NCBI GenBank assembly: GCA_003104995.1
Contig: PQAO01000035.1
Coordinates: 1-64,000, forward strand
From: Dehalococcoidia bacterium
Lineage (GTDB): Bacteria; Chloroflexota; Dehalococcoidia; Tepidiformales; Tepidiformaceae
DNA: 64,000 nt
Reading direction: 5' to 3'
The notes beneath the pieces were generated by a model that had not been told where the DNA came from, made no database searches, and saw only the letters and a program-made list of their open reading frames with translations. A program made the translations under genes and the position numbers. Below, piece by piece: positions 15,993 to 24,242 of the stretch. The number at the start of each line of letters is the position of its first letter. The stretch's first letter is position 1.

Positions 15993-17249
15993 CTACCGCG
16001 CGACCACCCGGTACACCGCGCCCTCGTCGTCCCGCACGGCGTAGAGCTCGCCCGCTTCGTCTTCGCCGAAGGAGGAGATGCTGTTGGGCAGCGTGCCCAT
16101 CCGCTCCGTCTCGAACGCCCCCGCGCCCACCTGCCGCGTCGCCCAGAGGGTGCCCGAGCAGTAGTCCGTAAACAGGTAGATGCCCTCGATCGCTGGGAAC
16201 TCGCTCCCCCGATAGACGTAGCCGCCCGTGATCGAGCAGCCCTCGCCGTGGCTGTACTCGAAGATCGGAAGCGTCATGCCGGTGGTGTCGCAGTTGCTCG
16301 CGGGCCGGAAGCAGTGGCTCGCCTCCATCACCGCCCAGCCGTAGTTCTCGCCACCCTTGCTGCCGGCAGGCTGGAAGTTCACTTCCTCGTACTTGTCCTG
16401 GCCCACGTCGGCGATCCAGAGGTCGCCCGTCTCGCGGTCGAAGCTGAAGCGCCAAGGGTTGCGCAGCCCCCACGCCCAGATCTCCCCGCGTGCGCTCGAA
16501 CGCGCGATGAACGGGTTCGACTCCGGGATGCCGTACGGGTCGCCGCCATCGATGTCGATCCGGTGGATCTTGCCGAGGAACGCGAGCAGGTCCTGCCCGT
16601 TGTCGTCGGGGTCACCCGAGCTGCCGCCGTCGCCCATGGCGATGTACAGGTAACCGTCCGGGCCGAATGCGAGCATCCCGCCGTTGTGGTTCGAATACTT
16701 GTCGGCGACGGCCAGCAGTTCCTTGCCGGTCCGCTGGTCTGCCTGGTTCGCGCCGGACGTGACGCGGTACTCGGCCACCGTGTTGTCGTTGTCCTGGGCG
16801 GTGTAGTAGACGAAGAACCGCCCGTTGCGCTCAAAGTCCGGGTGGAAGGCGAGGCCCAGCAGCCCCTGTTCGTTCCCGCTCGATTTCACTACGTTCGTAA
16901 TGTCGAGGAAGGGCTCAGGGAGCACCCGGCCGTCTTCGATGATGCGGATGCGCCCGTGCTTTTCGAGCACGAACAGCCGCCCGCTACCGTCGCCGGCGTG
17001 GGTCACGAACGTTGGCCGGGCAAAGCCGCCGGCCACTTTTTCGAGCGAGACGGCCGGGATCGCCGCGGGAGTGCCGGCCGGGGTGCCGATTGCTTCTGGC
17101 GTGGCGGTCGCGGTGGCGGTGGCAGTGGTTGGGGTGGCCCCCGGCACGGTGGCGTCACCCCCGTCGCACGCGATGAGCAACAACCAGGCGACAAACGGGA
17201 GAGAGAACAGCGCGACGATCATGGGCGGCTTCCGGTGTGCGACTGGCAT
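15993..17249 (-). CDS. PQQ-type glucose/sorbosone dehydrogenase-like lipoprotein
   Basis: A 418-residue secreted beta-propeller. A lipoprotein signal (MPVAHRKPPMIVALFSLPFV, then lipobox LLIAC) is followed by an Ala/Thr/Pro linker (TATATATPEAIGTPAG) and then a six-blade propeller. Family motifs include GLLGLAFHPDF, SNHNGGMLAFGPDGYLYIAM, GDGGSSGDP, ENYGWAVMEA and GGYVYRG. The predicted role is pyrroloquinoline-quinone-dependent oxidation of an aldose on the outer membrane face, though many relatives have no proven substrate. The start at 17249 keeps the basic n-region; 17222 is also possible. It follows a hydrolase gene by 47 bases on the same strand. Confidence 0.88.
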   Translation of the reverse strand: MPVAHRKPPMIVALFSLPFVAWLLLIACDGGDATVPGATPTTATATATATPEAIGTPAGTPAAIPAVSLEKVAGGFARPTFVTHAGDGSGRLFVLEKHGRIRIIEDGRVLPEPFLDITNVVKSSGNEQGLLGLAFHPDFERNGRFFVYYTAQDNDNTVAEYRVTSGANQADQRTGKELLAVADKYSNHNGGMLAFGPDGYLYIAMGDGGSSGDPDDNGQDLLAFLGKIHRIDIDGGDPYGIPESNPFIARSSARGEIWAWGLRNPWRFSFDRETGDLWIADVGQDKYEEVNFQPAGSKGGENYGWAVMEASHCFRPASNCDTTGMTLPIFEYSHGEGCSITGGYVYRGSEFPAIEGIYLFTDYCSGTLWATRQVGAGAFETERMGTLPNSISSFGEDEAGELYAVRDDEGAVYRVVAR

Positions 17250-17296
17250 CCGGGCAATGCTGCCCAATCGCCCGTTAGGCGCCGGGAAACGCACCC

Positions 17297-18433
17297 TCAC
17301 CGCCGATCGAGGTGCTCAGCCAGGAACCCCTCCACCACCCGCCGGTACGCCTCCGGGTCGTGGTTCCAGGCGCGCACGTGGTCGGCCCCCGGGATGCGCA
17401 CGTAACGCACGATGTCCGGGCGGGCGGTGGCGAAGGCGTCGCTCGTCTCGACCGGGATCGTTTGGTCTGCGTCGCCGTGGAAGAGCAGGACCGGAACGTC
17501 GAGGCAGCACGCCGTCTCGAAGTGGTCGAAGTCGTGCCAGTCGAACCCGTAGCGGCGCGCGGCCACCCGGTTCGAGAACGGCAACACGCGTACCGGTACC
17601 CCGTTCTTGCGCGCGCCGTGCGCGACCGTCGGCACCAGGTCAATCATCGGCGCATCGAGGATCAGCGCCCCGATCCGGTTCGCCAGCGCCGAATGGCGCA
17701 TGAACGCCAGCGAGATGGCGCCACCCATGCTGTAACCGGCAAGCACGATCCGGCGCGCGCCGTGGTCGAGCGCGTAGCGCACCGCGCCCTCCAGGTCCTC
17801 CCACTCGTCCCGGCCGTAGGAGTACATGCCGCGAGGCGCTGGCGGGCAGCCCTCGTCGTTCCGGTACGTGATGGCGAGCGAGTGGACGCCGTGCTCAGCA
17901 AGCGTGGGCATGAGGCGCAGTCCCTCGCGGCGGTTCGCGCCCTTGCCGTGGGTCAGGATCGCCCAGGTGTCGCTCTCGCCGGAGACGTGCCACGCCGGGA
18001 ATTCGCCCAGCGGGGAGTTGAACCGTACCTCTTCGAAGTGCAGCCCGTGGGCCGCCATTGGGTCGCCCTCGAAGGCGAACGCATCGAGGCGCACGTGGTC
18101 GCCGGGTCGGAGGTCGCCGCCGCCGGGCCGGAACTCCCGCACCGCGACGACGCCGTTCGCTTCGAGCACAGGCCCCGCGTGGCCCCACCCGCGCGCGCCG
18201 CGCAGCAGGTAGTGGCCGCCCGCCACCGCCGATATCACCGGGGCCTTCGAAGCCTGCCGCAGCGTGACCAGTCCCGGCGCGATTGCTGTCGCTTGCAGGT
18301 CGAGCGGATCGGGCCGGCGGTCGCGCGCCGGGTTGAACCCGTTCTGGTGCAGCACCCTTGCCACCACCAGCGAAGGCCCAAACAGCAGGCTCGCGCCGAC
18401 CACCGAGCCCGGGGTGGCTGTCTTGAAACGCAT
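17297..18433 (-). CDS. Alpha/beta hydrolase with N-terminal membrane anchor
   Basis: A 378-residue serine hydrolase of the alpha/beta fold. An N-terminal hydrophobic stretch (GSVVGASLLFGPSLVVARVL) probably anchors it in the membrane, followed by an accessory domain (about 40-150) and the catalytic domain. The nucleophile is in LAGYSMGGAIS, the acid is probably in LFHGDADQTIPVE, and the His is in GADHVRAW. The oxyanion region is ILTHGKGANRREGLR. The substrate is unknown. It is divergent from the FAD oxidoreductase gene (98 bases) and upstream of the sugar dehydrogenase-like gene. Confidence 0.85.
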   Translation of the reverse strand: MRFKTATPGSVVGASLLFGPSLVVARVLHQNGFNPARDRRPDPLDLQATAIAPGLVTLRQASKAPVISAVAGGHYLLRGARGWGHAGPVLEANGVVAVREFRPGGGDLRPGDHVRLDAFAFEGDPMAAHGLHFEEVRFNSPLGEFPAWHVSGESDTWAILTHGKGANRREGLRLMPTLAEHGVHSLAITYRNDEGCPPAPRGMYSYGRDEWEDLEGAVRYALDHGARRIVLAGYSMGGAISLAFMRHSALANRIGALILDAPMIDLVPTVAHGARKNGVPVRVLPFSNRVAARRYGFDWHDFDHFETACCLDVPVLLFHGDADQTIPVETSDAFATARPDIVRYVRIPGADHVRAWNHDPEAYRRVVEGFLAEHLDRR

Positions 18434-18531
18434 CGGTCACTCCCACCGTTATCGTACCCCGGCGCCGGTCGAAATCGGGTAAGCACCCGCGCCCACCTGA
18501 CAACCCCAATCCCACGCCCCACAATGGCGCG

Positions 18532-19800
18532 ATGCCCGCCTACATCACCGAACCCGAACGCAAGATCCCCGTCGTCGCCGAGACCGATGTCCTCGTCATC
18601 GGCGGTGGGTCGGCCGGGATGGCGGCGGCGGTCGCTGCCGCCCGCGGCGGCGCCCGGGCCATGCTCGTCGAGCGCTACGGCTCGCTCGGGGGGCTCGCGA
18701 GCAACGGGCTCATCATCCTCCTGCTCACCCTCGACGACGGGCGCGGCAAGCAGGTCGTCGCCGGGCTCTGCCAGGAGATGGTCGACCGCCTCGCCGCCCG
18801 CAACGCCTGCCTCTTCCCCCCGCGCGAGGAGTGGGGCTCGCCCGACGAGGCACTGGTCGAGAAGTACCGCCGCGTCGGCCTCGTCTGGGGCAGCGGCCCC
18901 CACGTCGTCCGCTACTCCGTCGCCTACGACCCCGAGGAGTTCAAGGTCGAAGCCGACCGCATGGTGCTCGACGCTGGCGTCGACTTGCGCTTCCACCGCT
19001 GGGCCGTCGGCGTGCGCAAGGACGGCGAGCGCATCACCCACGTCATCTTCGAATCGAAGGCCGGCCGTGAGGCGATCGCCTGCGGCGCGGTGGTCGATGC
19101 CACCGGCGACGCCGACATCGCCGTGCTCGCCGGCGAGGAGGTCGCCGCCGAGCGCGTCCACCCGTGGCTCTGGTTCCGCACCGCCAACGTCGATGAAGCG
19201 CCCGCCGAGGCCTCCGGGCTGCGCCCCGGGTACTATCGCACCATCCAGCCGGGCGGCTACCTCCACCCCTGGGGCGCCGCCGAGCGCATCGAACACGACA
19301 TCGACGCGACAAGCCCCGACGACCTTACCTACGCCGAGGTCGAGTGCCGCCGCCTCGTCCGCGCCGAGGTCGACCGCCTGCGCGGCAAAGCGCCCGGCTT
19401 CGAACAGGCCTACCTCTCCGGGTTCGCCGCCACCCTCGGGATAACCGAGTCCCGCCGCCTCGTCGGCCGCCACGTCCTCACCCGCGAGGAGATGGACCAG
19501 CCCGTCGAGGACGTGGTCGCTGTCACCGGCAACTGGACCAAGTACGGCGCCCTCTACAACATCCCGTTCCGTTCGCTGCAGGCGCGCGCGACCACCAACC
19601 TCCTTACTGCGGGCCGCTGCATCTCCGTCGACCACCGGGCCCACCACGCGACCAAGGAGATCCCGGCCTGCTTCGCCACGGGCGAGGCCACCGGAACCGC
19701 GGCCGCGCTCGCGCTCCAGCACGGGGTCGCCCTGGCCGCGCTCGATGTCAGTTCCCTGCAGGCGAAGCTGCGGTCCGCAGGCGCATACCTGGGGCGATGA
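18532..19800 (+). CDS. FAD-dependent oxidoreductase (FAD_oxidored family)
   Basis: A 422-residue flavoprotein. The dinucleotide fold is at the N-terminus: DVLVIGGGSAGMAAAVAAAR, then VERYGSLGG. Further family segments are VVDATGDADIAVLAGEE, ESRRLVGRHVLT and the C-terminal AGRCISVDHRAHHAT, which closes the FAD site. Such proteins are often wrongly named fumarate reductases; the substrate here is not predictable. CACAAT at 18520-18525 ends 6 nt before the ATG and no Shine-Dalgarno is present, so a leaderless transcript is likely. Confidence 0.85.
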   Translation: MPAYITEPERKIPVVAETDVLVIGGGSAGMAAAVAAARGGARAMLVERYGSLGGLASNGLIILLLTLDDGRGKQVVAGLCQEMVDRLAARNACLFPPREEWGSPDEALVEKYRRVGLVWGSGPHVVRYSVAYDPEEFKVEADRMVLDAGVDLRFHRWAVGVRKDGERITHVIFESKAGREAIACGAVVDATGDADIAVLAGEEVAAERVHPWLWFRTANVDEAPAEASGLRPGYYRTIQPGGYLHPWGAAERIEHDIDATSPDDLTYAEVECRRLVRAEVDRLRGKAPGFEQAYLSGFAATLGITESRRLVGRHVLTREEMDQPVEDVVAVTGNWTKYGALYNIPFRSLQARATTNLLTAGRCISVDHRAHHATKEIPACFATGEATGTAAALALQHGVALAALDVSSLQAKLRSAGAYLGR

Positions 19801-19848
19801 AAGCGCGAAGTGCGAATGGGGCGTATCGCGATGCGGTAGACTGGAGGC

Positions 19849-20103
19849 ATGACACAGCAGGCGAAGTTCACCGTCTCGGAACGCGACCGGGAGCATTTCC
19901 GGAAGATCGGCCGGTATGTCGTGGACGCCAATAGGGCCGCACGCGAGGAGTGGCTGGCCCTTCCCGGCACCGAACGCATCGCGAAGAGTGAACAACTCGC
20001 GCGCCGATACCGGACACGGGAACGCGTCGAGGCTGCCCTCGCTGAAGACAATCCTGCGCCACTCTACAAACGAGCACGCCGCCTTGGCCTCACGAATCGG
20101 TGA
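19849..20103 (+). CDS. Small basic protein paired with a nucleotidyltransferase
   Basis: An 84-residue, highly charged protein (FTVSERDREHFRKIGRYVVD at the start, RRYRTRERVEAALAEDN in the middle). It is probably helical; no helix-turn-helix is obvious. A GGAGG lies directly before the ATG and a TAGACT hexamer at 19837-19842 ends 6 nt before it. The next gene begins 25 bases after its stop on the same strand and encodes an AbiEii-like nucleotidyltransferase, so the two may be a toxin-antitoxin-like pair with this as the small partner. That is inference from order only. Confidence 0.65.
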   Translation: MTQQAKFTVSERDREHFRKIGRYVVDANRAAREEWLALPGTERIAKSEQLARRYRTRERVEAALAEDNPAPLYKRARRLGLTNR

Positions 20104-20128
20104 TCGGCGCGAGCCCGATCAGGACCTC

Positions 20129-20659
20129 ATGGAACTGATTGCGAGTGCCTTCCAGAAGGCGAAGCTCCGGGGTGCCATCATCGGCGGTGTTGCTCGCAAC
20201 TACTGGGAGACTCCCAGGCTTACGTTCGACATCGACTTCACGGTCGAAGCAAACCCCGCGGGCCTCGAGATGGTCATTGCCGCGCTCGCCGACCACGGCT
20301 TTGAGGTGTTGAGGGCACAGGGACGTGAGCAGGCTTCCGGTCCGGACTTCGTCCAGCTCTACAACCGAGATATTGCCCAGGTGGTCGAACTACAGGCGGC
20401 AAAGACTCCGTTCCAGGAAGAGGTGCTGCGGCGTGCGGTCGCACTGGACGACATCGGGCTCCTCGTGGCCACGCGCGAGGACATCATCGTCCTCAAGATC
20501 CTCGCGCTCCGACCAAAGGATAGGGACGACCTCCGGGAACTCGCGTCCCATGCCAGCATCGACTGGGACTACGTGCACTACTGGTGCGATGTCTGGCAGG
20601 TTACCGACCGCCTCGAAAACCTCCGCCGCACCCTCGCCGAGGACGCCACCACCCTCTGA
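20129..20659 (+). CDS. AbiEii-like nucleotidyltransferase
   Basis: A 176-residue protein of the minimal nucleotidyltransferase (MNT) superfamily. The signature G-G-x-A then D-x-D is visible as RGAIIGGVARNYWETPRLTF followed by DIDFTVEA. A later acidic residue in AQVVELQAAKTPFQEEVL may complete the metal site, and REDIIVLKILALRPKDRDDL matches the helix after the core in AbiEii and related families. Such enzymes modify tRNA or proteins as toxins, or act as antitoxins. The ATG follows AGGA by 5 nt. Confidence 0.78.
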   Translation: MELIASAFQKAKLRGAIIGGVARNYWETPRLTFDIDFTVEANPAGLEMVIAALADHGFEVLRAQGREQASGPDFVQLYNRDIAQVVELQAAKTPFQEEVLRRAVALDDIGLLVATREDIIVLKILALRPKDRDDLRELASHASIDWDYVHYWCDVWQVTDRLENLRRTLAEDATTL

Positions 20660-20692
20660 CTCGCAACCCGCAACTCGCAACCCGCAACTCGC
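20658..20692. repeat. Heptamer tandem repeat (AACTCGC type) over the purH promoter
   Basis: Five 7-base units (GACTCGC, AACCCGC, AACTCGC, AACCCGC, AACTCGC) begin at the stop of the nucleotidyltransferase gene and end 7 bases before the purH -10 element. They occupy the place where a -35 would be. Confidence 0.7.
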
Positions 20693-20695
20693 AAC

Positions 20696-20704
20696 TGCTA
20701 CAAT
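20696..20704 (+). promoter_or_regulatory. Extended -10 promoter of purH
   Basis: TGCTACAAT fits an extended -10 (TG-N-TACAAT). No -35 is seen because the heptamer repeat is there. The expected start point near 20711 falls just before the riboswitch core. Confidence 0.6.
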
Positions 20705-20710
20705 CAACCC

Positions 20711-20790
20711 GTCGGGTAACTGGCGAATTCGCGGAGCACCGCGAGGGAGCCCGGCACGTCACGCATGGTCGTTCGCCTGGGCCGTCCTTC
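20711..20790 (+). promoter_or_regulatory. ZTP (pfl) riboswitch upstream of purH
   Basis: The conserved parts of the pfl/ZTP motif are present in order: GGGTAACTGGCG (20714-20725), a variable hairpin GCGG-AGCA-CCGC (20731-20742), GAGGGAGC (20743-20750), and the 3' segment CGCCTGGGC (20774-20782). The class binds ZMP/ZTP, which accumulate when 10-formyl-tetrahydrofolate is scarce, and usually turns on purH and other one-carbon genes. Position, gene target and motif all agree. Downstream, CCTCC (20857-20861) can pair with the ribosome site GGAGG (20865-20869), so control is probably at translation start. Confidence 0.85.
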
Positions 20791-20826
20791 AGCGGAAGGA
20801 TTCGTCCCCCGGGCTGGGGTTGCGAG

Positions 20827-20861
20827 GCCCTCATGCCTCAAGCCCCATCCCTCATTCCTCC
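20827..20861 (+). repeat. Heptamer tandem repeat (NCCCTCA type) in the purH leader
   Basis: Five 7-base units read GCCCTCA TGCCTCA AGCCCCA TCCCTCA TTCCTCC. The last unit supplies the CCTCC that faces the purH Shine-Dalgarno GGAGG at 20865-20869. Confidence 0.65.
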
Positions 20862-20877
20862 ACCGGAGGTGGTACCC

Positions 20878-22452
20878 ATGCGCGCACTCCTCGGCGTCTA
20901 CGACAAAACCGGCATCGAACCCTTCGCCCGCGGCCTCGCCGAACTCGGCTGGGAGCTCGTCTCCACCGGCGGCACCTTCGCCACCATCGAAAAGGCCGGC
21001 ATCCCCGTCCGCAAGGTCGAGGACATCACCGGCTTCCCCGAAATGCTCGACGGCCGTGTGAAAACCCTCCACCCCGCCGTCCACGGCGGCATCCTCGCCC
21101 GCCGCGACCTCCCCGCCCACATGGCCGCTCTCGCCCAGCACAACATCGCCGGCATCGACCTCGTCTGCTGCAACCTCTACCCGTTCGTTGCCACGGTCAC
21201 GAAGCCCGGCGGCGTCGCCTTCGAAGAAGGCATCGAGAACATCGACATCGGCGGCCCCACCATGCTCCGCGCCGCTGCCAAGAACCACAACGACGTGATC
21301 GTGGTGGTCGACCCCGCCGACTACGACGCGGTCCTCGGCCACCTGCGCGACGGCGGGGTTTCAGCCGAAACGCGCCGCCACCTCGCGTGGAAGGCGTTCG
21401 CCCACACCGCCAGCTACGACAGCGCCGTCTCCGAGTGGCTCTGGGGGCAGGCCCACCCCGGCGAGGCGCCCCCCAGCCTGACCATCCCCCTGCGCCTGGC
21501 CCAGCAGCTCCGCTACGGCGAGAACCCCCACCAGTCCGCCGCCTTCTACACCGATGGCTCGCTCTCGGAGCACGGCCGGGGCGGCATCGCCACCGCCGTC
21601 CAGCACCACGGCAAAGAGATGTCCTACAACAACTACCTCGATGCCGACGCCGCCTGGAACTGCGTCAACGACTTCACCGGCCCCACCTGCGTCATCGTCA
21701 AGCACACCAACCCCTGCGGCGTCGCCACCCGCGACGACCTCCTCGAGGCCTACCGCCTCGCCGTTCGCGGCGACGCCACCAGCGCCTTCGGTGGCATCGT
21801 CGCCTTCAATCGCGTGGTCGATGAGACCCTCGCCCGCGAGCTGCGCGAGTTCCGGAACCCGAACGACGGCGAGACCCGCATGTTCTACGAAATCGTGGTC
21901 GCGCCCGGCTACACGCCCGAGGGCCTGACCGTCCTCAAGGGCAAGTCGAAGGACCTGCGCATCCTCGAAGCGCAGCCCCACGCCCCCGGCGGCCGCTCCT
22001 TCCGCCAGGTCGGCGGCGGCTGGCTGGTGCAGGACACCGACGACCGCACGCCCGAGGACATCGAGTTCAAGGTGGTCACCGACCGCCAGCCCACAGAGAA
22101 AGAGCTCGAGGACCTGCGCTTCGCCTGGCGCTGCGTGAAGCACGTGAAGAGCAACGCGATCACGGTCGCGAAGGACGGCCGCCTGCTGGGCATGGGCAGC
22201 GGCCAGCCCAACCGCGTGAAGAGCGTGGAGATCGCGATGGAGAAGGCCGGAGACGAAGTGAAGGGCGCGGTCCTCGCCAGCGACGCCTTCTTCCCGTTTG
22301 CCTGGGGCGACTCAATCGAAAAGGCCTGCCAGGCGGGCGTCGCCGCCATCATCCATCCCGGCGGCTCCCTCCGTGACCAGGACGGCATCGACTGCTGCAA
22401 CCAGTACGGGGTGGCCATGGTGCTCACGGGGACGCGCCACTTCCGGCACTGA
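20878..22452 (+). CDS. purH: Bifunctional AICAR transformylase / IMP cyclohydrolase
   Basis: A 524-residue enzyme for the last two steps of IMP synthesis. The IMP cyclohydrolase domain (about 1-195) starts RALLGVYDKTGIEPFARGL and contains STGGTFATIE, KTLHPAVHGGILARRD and GGPTMLRAAAKNH. The transformylase domain follows with RYGENPHQSAAFY, CVIVKHTNPCGVATRD, TSAFGGIVAFNR and SNAITVAKDG, ending near SLRDQDGIDCCNQYGVAMVL. The ATG is 9 nt after GGAGG. The long leader carries a ZTP riboswitch. The nearby purQ and purL are not in the same operon. Confidence 0.97.
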   Translation: MRALLGVYDKTGIEPFARGLAELGWELVSTGGTFATIEKAGIPVRKVEDITGFPEMLDGRVKTLHPAVHGGILARRDLPAHMAALAQHNIAGIDLVCCNLYPFVATVTKPGGVAFEEGIENIDIGGPTMLRAAAKNHNDVIVVVDPADYDAVLGHLRDGGVSAETRRHLAWKAFAHTASYDSAVSEWLWGQAHPGEAPPSLTIPLRLAQQLRYGENPHQSAAFYTDGSLSEHGRGGIATAVQHHGKEMSYNNYLDADAAWNCVNDFTGPTCVIVKHTNPCGVATRDDLLEAYRLAVRGDATSAFGGIVAFNRVVDETLARELREFRNPNDGETRMFYEIVVAPGYTPEGLTVLKGKSKDLRILEAQPHAPGGRSFRQVGGGWLVQDTDDRTPEDIEFKVVTDRQPTEKELEDLRFAWRCVKHVKSNAITVAKDGRLLGMGSGQPNRVKSVEIAMEKAGDEVKGAVLASDAFFPFAWGDSIEKACQAGVAAIIHPGGSLRDQDGIDCCNQYGVAMVLTGTRHFRH

Positions 22453-22516
22453 GGGGGGTGCGAGGTCCAGGAGAGACGAGACCACTACCGCGTGCGCCAC
22501 ATGGATAAGATGGGCC

Positions 22517-22981
22517 GTGCCTAAGAGAACTCCACCGCTGACAGTGCTCGGGAACGTTCCATATCCCCATCCCGGTTCTGCGGCGCGGGCGAAGGCCATG
22601 TCACAGATCCCGAACCGGCGTACGAAGCTGGAGGTGGAGTTCAGCAGGGCACTGTGGCGACGCGGGCTTCGATTCCGGCTGAACCGACGGGACATTCCAG
22701 GTATCCCTGACCTCGCATTCATCGGGGCGAAGGTCGCTGTGTTTTGCGACGGCTCCTTTTGGCACGGTCGCCACTGGGATCGAGTCGAACGTATTCGGTC
22801 CAATAGTGATTACTGGAAACGGAGGATCGCTTTAAACATAAGTAGAGACCTGAGCGTGAACGAAACACTGCGTGACTCGGGTTGGTTGGTTCTGAGGTTC
22901 TGGGATGACGAACTGAAGAACGACCGACAGCGTTGTGTCGATGTGGTGGAAGCAGCCGTGAGGCAGAGACAAACCGGCTAG
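22517..22981 (+). CDS. Vsr-like DNA mismatch/restriction endonuclease
   Basis: A 154-residue nuclease of the very-short-patch repair family, which nicks T:G mismatches made by deamination of 5-methylcytosine. The core shows TKLEVEFSRALWRRGLRFRL, GIPDLAFIGAKVAVFCDGSF then WHGR, and RRIALNISRDLSVNETLRDS then GWLVLRFWDDEL. The E. coli zinc-binding Cys in GCFWHGH is Ser here (GSFWHGR), and the late Cys of WECE is Asp, so the structural zinc may be absent, as in some Vsr-like restriction nucleases. The GTG start at 22517 keeps the N-terminal helix; ATG at 22598 would cut it. The next gene is a cytosine methylase. Confidence 0.82.
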   Translation: MPKRTPPLTVLGNVPYPHPGSAARAKAMSQIPNRRTKLEVEFSRALWRRGLRFRLNRRDIPGIPDLAFIGAKVAVFCDGSFWHGRHWDRVERIRSNSDYWKRRIALNISRDLSVNETLRDSGWLVLRFWDDELKNDRQRCVDVVEAAVRQRQTG

Positions 22982-23018
22982 TTGCAAGAACGTTTGTTCG
23001 CTGGTACAAACTGAGGCC

Positions 23019-24242
23019 ATGAAGCGAGCCTTTGTATCCCTCTTCAGCGGCGCCGGCGGGTTGGACATAGGGCTTGAGCAGGCAGGATGGCGCTGTGTGT
23101 ACGCCAGCGACATCGACCGAAGCGCTATCGACTCGCTCATGGAGAACCGAGGTGTGCAAGTTGCTCAGTCGACGTCATTTCTGGCCGACGCGCTGATCGA
23201 ACAAAGAGACGTATCAACTCAGTCAGGCGCTGAGATTCTTGCGAAGCTGGGAATGCGGCGCGGGGACCTGGAACTGCTCGCCGGCGGCCCGCCGTGCCAG
23301 GCCTGGAGCAGCGCGGGCCGGCAACTCGGTTTTGCCGACCCCCGCGGCCAGGTTGCCCAGGAGTTCGTTCGGCTTGCCGCGGAGCTTTCACCGCGGTGGA
23401 TACTGATGGAGAACGTCAGGGGGCTTCTCACGGCACGGGACCAACAGGGGCACCCCGGCGGAGCACTTCACAATCTACGGGCAATGCTGCTCGAACACGG
23501 CTACCAGACTGACGTGCGGCTGCTCAACGCCGCGGACTTCGGGGTAGCGCAGCGCCGAGTTCGGCTGTTTGTGGTCGGCTTTCGCAGCAGCGACGCCCCT
23601 CCTTGGCCCACCGCAACGCACGCGCAAGCACCTAGCCCTCTTGACGAGGGAGTCGGTAAGTGGCGCACGATGCGCGAGGCCCTATCGTTTGGCTGGCCTA
23701 TTTCGGAGCTCGAAGTGATTCGGCCGTCCAGCCGACTGTTGGGACGGTTGGAGGAGCTGAAACCTGGCACAGGACTGAAGAGCCCGGGCAAGGTCGAATC
23801 AACCCGACCCGGAGGGCACTGGGGGTACACACAAGGAGCATTCGTGTGTGATCTGGATCGCCCTGCTCGGACGGTCACAGCCTCCGCGCAGCAAGATTGG
23901 TTGCGCGACCCACACTGGGGGCTGCGGCGCCTCACGCCGCGCGAATGTGCAACGCTTCAGTCGTTTCCTGGAACCTGGCGCGTGCCGGCTTCGATCCAAG
24001 CGGCGTATCGACTCGTGGGAAACGCGGTGCCCCCTGACTTGGGACACGCCGTCGGAACCTCGCTCTTCCGCGCGGCTGTCGAACCGGTGGCTGTGCAGAA
24101 CGACCTTCAAGGGCTGGCTCCTCTCCCGCAACGTCTCCGCGCCGCAATCGAGTACACCATCAAGGAAGAACACCGCAACGGTGCGTCCCGTCGGCTTCGA
24201 TCGCCAAAGAGAGCCAACCCGGAGACCATGCCGCTATGGTAG
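23019..24242 (+). CDS. DNA (cytosine-5-)-methyltransferase of a restriction-modification system
   Basis: A 407-residue m5C methylase. Motif I is SLFSGAGGLDIGLEQAGW, motif IV with the catalytic Cys is AGGPPCQAWSSAG, motif VI is LMENVRG, motif VIII is FGVAQRRVRLFVVG, and motifs IX-X are RRLTPRECATLQSFPG and YRLVGNAVPP. The target-recognition region lies between VIII and IX (about 195-280). The specificity is not readable. The last 7 bases overlap the next gene, an endonuclease candidate. The codons use more A/T than neighbours and the three genes sit between purH and a core-type gene, suggesting lateral acquisition. Confidence 0.95.
   Translation: MKRAFVSLFSGAGGLDIGLEQAGWRCVYASDIDRSAIDSLMENRGVQVAQSTSFLADALIEQRDVSTQSGAEILAKLGMRRGDLELLAGGPPCQAWSSAGRQLGFADPRGQVAQEFVRLAAELSPRWILMENVRGLLTARDQQGHPGGALHNLRAMLLEHGYQTDVRLLNAADFGVAQRRVRLFVVGFRSSDAPPWPTATHAQAPSPLDEGVGKWRTMREALSFGWPISELEVIRPSSRLLGRLEELKPGTGLKSPGKVESTRPGGHWGYTQGAFVCDLDRPARTVTASAQQDWLRDPHWGLRRLTPRECATLQSFPGTWRVPASIQAAYRLVGNAVPPDLGHAVGTSLFRAAVEPVAVQNDLQGLAPLPQRLRAAIEYTIKEEHRNGASRRLRSPKRANPETMPLW

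Noticed and set aside
15993-17249. Signal that the sugar dehydrogenase and LLM gene form one F420-dependent pathway
   Set aside because: They share a strand but no substrate link or other pathway gene is present.
20865-20877. T-box-like GGTGGTACC before purH
   Set aside because: It is just the Shine-Dalgarno context; no specifier stem or antiterminator fold is present, and the ZTP motif explains the leader better.
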